From positions 87,538,793 through 87,602,792 of the forward strand of contig OX235273.1 in NCBI GenBank assembly GCA_944472155.2: 64,000 nucleotides of DNA, written 5' to 3'. The translations under genes and the position numbers were made by a program. The notes below the pieces were generated by a model that saw nothing but the letters and a program-made list of their open reading frames with translations, had not been told where the DNA came from and made no database searches. This document shows positions 59,201 through 64,000 of this stretch, one piece after another (the first letter of the stretch is position 1; the number at the start of each line of letters is the position of its first letter). Source of the DNA: Trichobilharzia szidati. Taxonomy: Eukaryota > Platyhelminthes > Trematoda > Strigeidida > Schistosomatidae.

Positions 59201-60294
59201 CTTATTTTTGATGATGATTTTGCGCTTTATCATCCATGAAGGGACAGTGATAGTAGAACAAATATTGTTGGAGCTATTCATGAATTAAGACACGTTGTAC
59301 CAGAAATGGGCAGCAAGAATGTAATGGAAGTGATGACAAATAGTAGTACGGAATGGGACATAAATCCAGTGATGGAGTAGAGAAGGGATTGATTGGAGGC
59401 CTACATAAATTGTTAAAATCAATTTCGAGGGAAAAGACTTTCACAGATGAATCGTTTATAGTCGATGTGCCCGATTTACAAGAGGCACATAACAGAACAG
59501 GACTGGAATCAGTTGACGACCACATAAATAAATTAAATGTGTTGACTAGCGATCACATTTTACAGATGTGGGATTATAAAAGATTTCTTCAAATAGAATG
59601 AAACCTGCGTCGAATGTGTACATATCAGTGCAGACAAGAGTAGCTTGAAATCAATACTCCCTGGCGCTGATTGAAGCGAGCATATTTAACGATTCAACAA
59701 TCACATAGCAAGTGAATTCAACAACATTGAAAATATCAGGTGGGAGAACTAATACTGGTGATTTCAGAACACGCGAAGCGTGGTCGCTGCCCGAAAAGAG
59801 CGAATATCAGTGTTAAAGTCAGCTTTGACGATATGTGTGAAAGCTCTGGTTTTACAAGTCACTGAGAAACCGTAGGTGTCGTTAAAGATACATCGTTGTT
59901 AAGTGGAGGAAGACAAGCTAAGCGTAAACTCTCTCATGCATTGATCTTATTGCAAGACAGATAAGGCGAAAACTAGACTGGATTGTCACTGCTTCACATG
60001 TCTTCAACTTCATATTACTCGTTACTAGAAAGTAGTATTCACTATGTGTGAAGCAATCAGGTCACTGTAAATCGGACATACGAGAGTAGAATTTGGGCAC
60101 TGTGATACAATGCAACTCCGTACCATCTGTAGTGTAGTGAAATGGAAATTCATTCATGGAGCACAGATGATTCGGGAAGATGCACAGTACCGTTTCAGGA
60201 GAATAGCCAAGCACGACGTGCACTGAGAAGTATTGAGATATTTGAAGCATGCATTTCAGGCATTGGAATGACTGATTCGCAATTGTTTAGGGCG
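56259..60294 (+). mobile_element. BEL/Pao retrotransposon, copy 2
   Basis: Copy of 47605-51640 with the same degraded gag, protease (about 58174-58224) and integrase (59353-59601) fragments. Confidence 0.6.
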
Positions 60295-60308
60295 AATCGA
60301 ATATGCTG

Positions 60309-63051
60309 CCCCTATTAGTAACCTCAACTTCACCAAGTTAACTAGCTCGCTAGTTTTCTAGCCGGTCCCAATCCCGGATAAAGAGGGAGGGTTGTGCTTG
60401 TGGCTAGCAACTGCACACCACTATACCTTTCAAACCCCTGGATAAACTTCAACACACAGAAAATATATTAAAAATACAAAACCTTCAAATAAAAATCCTA
60501 TTTTTTCCTCGAATCAGAGAGGCGAAATGAGACAGCGGGCTGATGAAAGCCTTCGGGAAGCCAGCCAGCCTGCCAGTGTCCTCTCTCAATGAAAGTAGTA
60601 ATGGACAACATCCGAAAAGGTGACATCAAATTCCTCATGGGCGATATGAATGCAGCCCAAACTGGGAGCAGATAATAGAGAAAGAGAACTCATCATGGGT
60701 CGAGAGGCTCTCAGAGAAATGAATGAGAATGGAGAACTATTCGCAGACTTCTGCTCTCTCAACGATTTGGTGATCGGAGGGAGCGTGTACAAACACAAGG
60801 ATATACACAAGGCCAGTAACATGGATTTCGCCTGACGGACACACAACAAACCAAATAGATTTCATATCAATCTCAAGGAAGTGAAGACGCAGCCTGTTGT
60901 ATACAAAGTCGACAAAGGGAGCATATGTGGTCTGTGACCATCCTCTGGATGAAGGAGCCTCCAAAGTAAAGCCGAAATCCATGAAAACAACTGGGACAGA
61001 CCATAATTCAAGTTCACTACTCAGAAACTGAAGGACAAAACTACAAGAGATACCTACCTTCACTACAGCCATCAGATCAGAGTAAAGGTGGAGACAATAC
61101 GTGATATCAGTGAGGAAACCTGAGTGGAATAACATTGGAACTAACTCTCTGAAGGCGATATTCAAGGAGACATGTACAACTGTTGTATGAGGAAGGAAGA
61201 GACAAGACAAGGAATGGCTCTCAACGGACACCTACCTGAAAGCTAACAGAAGAGAGGAGAGGAGGATGGTGAGAGAGAAGATGACTGAATGCAAAGATGA
61301 GCAACATAGAGGAAAGCTGAGTTCAATGTGCACTGCACTGAATAAAGAAGTGAAGAAGAGTGCCAGGAAGGACAACAGTCAATTGCACGACACACTGGCC
61401 GACAGTTGAGGCAGAACAGGCAGTCAGACAGGCCTCAGTTAGGAGAGACGTCAAGACATTATATCAGATAACCAGGTCTGTATCTGGGAAGAGATCAACT
61501 CAGATGACGAAACCAATACAAGATGCTCAAGGGAACCTGGTCCCCAAGGAAGTGGGACAAATAAATCAATGAATGGGCTGATCACTTCAATGGACTCTTG
61601 AATCGACCCACACCGGCAACTCGCCTAGAAATACCACCAACAGCACACAGGGAAATGCCAGTGGACTCCACTCCTCCAACGGAAGAAGAAATCCTGAATG
61701 CGACCAAGCTACTGAAGTGCGGGAAGGCAATAGGACCAGACGGCATCCTTCCCGAAGCACTGAAGACGGCCCCAGAGATTACGGCAGATCTTCTCACTTC
61801 ATTACTGCAAAACGCTTGGGAAGAAGGAAAGGTGCCTACTGATTGGAAGAAGGGCGACCTCATCAAACTGCCAAAGAAGAGTAACTTAGGCCTGTGCGAG
61901 AACTGGCGCGGAATAATGCTCTTGTCCACGCCAAGTAAAATGCTGTGTCGCGTCATCCTGGAGAAAATAAAAGGTGCACTAGATGCAGAACGCCATTCAC
62001 CCCCATCGGGAACAAGCTGGATTCAGGAAAGGCGAATCATGTGCTGGTCAAACTGCAACTCTACGCATCGTCATCACAGAACAAAGCATAGATTGACAGT
62101 TAAACCTCTCCCTATCTCAAATGCATCGACTCAGAAAAGGCCTTCGACAGTGTAGACCAAGAAGTAATTTGGAGACTACTTCAACACTACGGAGTACCTC
62201 AAGTCTTTGTCAACCTCATTCAACAGCTATATGACAATGCCACGTGTCAAGTGATCCACAAAGGAAAACTCAACGAGGCGTTCTAAGTGCATACAGGAGT
62301 AGGACTAGCTGGCTGCCTATTATCACCGATGATATTCTTAATTGTGGTGGACTGGATTATGCGTCAGACTATTGAGGATGAAGAGTCAGGAATACGATGG
62401 AAGACCGATGAGAAAACTCTAGAAGATTGGGCTTTCGCGTGTGGATGATATATGTCTGACGTCACACAAACTCAAAGACCTGCAAGCGAAAACCAACAAA
62501 CTGGCTGAAGGGGCAGCGAAAACGAGACTGCAGGTGAACTCAGAGAAGACGGAGGTGATGAAGATAACCAACCAGCAGCAACAACAACAACCAGCACCAA
62601 TCACCATCAATGGGATAGCTTTAACAGAGGTTGCCTCCTTCACTTATCTGGGAAGCTTCGTTTCAACTACAGGCAGAACGGACGGAGATGTCAGAGTCAG
62701 AATCGGAAAGGCAAGATACGCCTTCATCAGCCTGAAACCAGTTTGGAAATCGTCTGTACTCAGTAAGCACAAAGGAGAAGATTCGCATTTTCAACACCAA
62801 TGTGAAGTCGGTTCTTCTATACGGGTCAGAAACTTGCACTGCGTGTCACGAAAAGGATTTCCAACAGCTCGTTGCAAACTTTCACCAACAGCTGCCTTCG
62901 CTACAGACTGAAGATCAAATGGCCAGAAAAAACAAGCAACAAGAAACTATGGGAAAAAACCAACAGGCGAGAGCCGATCGCTGAGAAAATATGTAGGAGG
63001 AAATGGAGGTGAATAGGGCATATATCGAGGAGACCGCCTAATGACTTTAAG
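60309..63051 (+). mobile_element. RTE-2, second copy
   Basis: Copy of 51655-54394, RT fragments at 61598-62155 and 62441-62911. The shared frameshifts show that decay preceded the tandem duplication. Confidence 0.85.
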
Positions 63052-64000
63052 ATTCATCTGACAAGGTGGGTAGTTAAAACTATCCAATGCTACGCATCCA
63101 CAAAGAACTCAGAAGAAGATGAGAAGGAAGATTTTTACAGGCAGCCGAAAGCAATAATGGACAAGACACCAAATGGAGATATGAAAATCCTAATGGGTGA
63201 TATGAATGTAAAAGTGGAAACAAACAACACAGAATGGTACTTATGATGGGTCAGGAGGCTGTTTGAGAAATGAATGAGAACACAGAACTCTTTTCAGACC
63301 TCTGTGCCACCAATGATTTTGTTATTGGAGGTAGTGTACACAGACACAAGGAAGTACACAAGGCTACATGAGTTTCACCTGACTGACACAAAATCGGATA
63401 GACGCATCCCTCTGAATACGAAATCGTGAAGAGGAACAAATGAGGGCTAAAATCATCATCTAGTGCAAGAAAGGTTCAAGGCTAAGTTGGAAGCCTTCAA
63501 AGAAGCTAGAAGTAGACCACAATTCAAGTCCAACACTCAGGAAATAAAAGTTGAAACTACAAATGCCACCTTCACTGCAGTTATCAGAGCAAATGGATAA
63601 AAGTTAAGATATGGAGTAGGAATCTCCGGAGGCGTGGAATCTAATAGAGGAGAGAAGGATGGTTAAATAGAAGATGAAACAATGCAAATATGCACAACAA
63701 AAAAGAATTTGATTTCAGCGTACAACCCACTGAATAAAGAAGTGACAGTTGGTGATAGGGAAGTCAAAAGGCAGTGCTATGGCACTAGAAACTGAGGCAG
63801 AAGGCATTGAAGGTAAAAGAATCCTCAGAACATTATGTCAAATAACCAGATTGTAAACGGGAAAGAGGTGAGAACACATAAACCCAGTGAGGTATAGTAA
63901 AAGGGAACCTAGTTACGAAAGAGAAGAAGCAAAGAAAACAATGAGCTGACTGCTTCAAAAGGCTCCTGGACCGACCACAACATGAAACTCGTCCAGAATT
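63052..64000. repeat. Tandem array unit 3, start only
   Basis: Repeats 54395-55343 to the end of the window (RTE-1 endonuclease and linker). The array continues beyond the window. Confidence 0.9.

Larger units (their letters stand above)
54395..63051. repeat. Tandem array unit 2 (8,657 bp)
   Basis: Near-identical to unit 1 over its whole length, with the same stops and frameshifts. A 3 bp length difference near 62868 changes the offset from 8,654 to 8,657. Unit 3 shares the unit 2 alleles at several positions where unit 1 differs, for example tacaacccactg and gacagttgg. Confidence 0.9.

Overview
The window looks like nuclear DNA of a digenean flatworm, most likely a schistosome or close relative. 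It is AT-rich, its genes have introns with GT..AG borders, and it is dense in the retroelement types known from schistosomes: RTE-clade and CR1-like LINEs, Penelope-like elements (PLEs) with a GIY-YIG endonuclease, a BEL/Pao LTR element, and tRNA-headed SINEs with hammerhead-ribozyme-like cores. I see no tRNA or rRNA genes, no CRISPR array and no bacterial-style operons.

The only convincing host genes are five copies (A to E) of one small gene at 5421-6816(-), 16619-17974(+), 23017-24407(-), 29988-31307(+) and 38873-40330(-). Each has a TATA box, a first coding exon of only two codons, a 64 or 67 nt second exon encoding a hydrophobic signal peptide, and a 161 nt third exon encoding a lysine-rich, probably helical tail. 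The product is a secreted protein of 76-77 aa. All five reading frames are intact. The last 51 residues are identical in all copies, while flanks, introns and codon 2 differ. I do not recognise the family by name.

Layout. 1-5.1 kb: mostly featureless, with three pieces of hammerhead-type SINE at 1.9-2.7 kb. 5.1-40.7 kb: the gene array, in orientation - + - + -, built from nested inverted duplications. The A-to-B block (5.1-19.2 kb) is mirrored by the C-to-D block (31.6-21.8 kb), and the D and E halves mirror each other across 32.7-37.6 kb. Later insertions sit on this framework: an RTE LINE with a PLE nested inside it (9342-14171, only in A-B), a 566 bp PLE fragment (28891-29456, only next to D), and a nearly intact CR1-like LINE (32828-35991, only in D-E). 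In each case the sister block gives an empty site. An older PLE relic is present in both sister blocks and so predates the duplication. 40.7-45.2 kb: AT-rich DNA with a SINE that carries an RTE-type 3' tail (41627-41846), a PLE endonuclease relic (43284-43577), a TA microsatellite and two palindromes. 45.2-64 kb: decayed RTE sequence running into a tandem array of an 8.65 kb composite unit (RTE, BEL/Pao, RTE), of which two full copies and the start of a third are present.

The picture is a secreted-protein gene amplified by inverted duplication inside retroelement-rich chromatin, with its coding exons held constant by selection or gene conversion.
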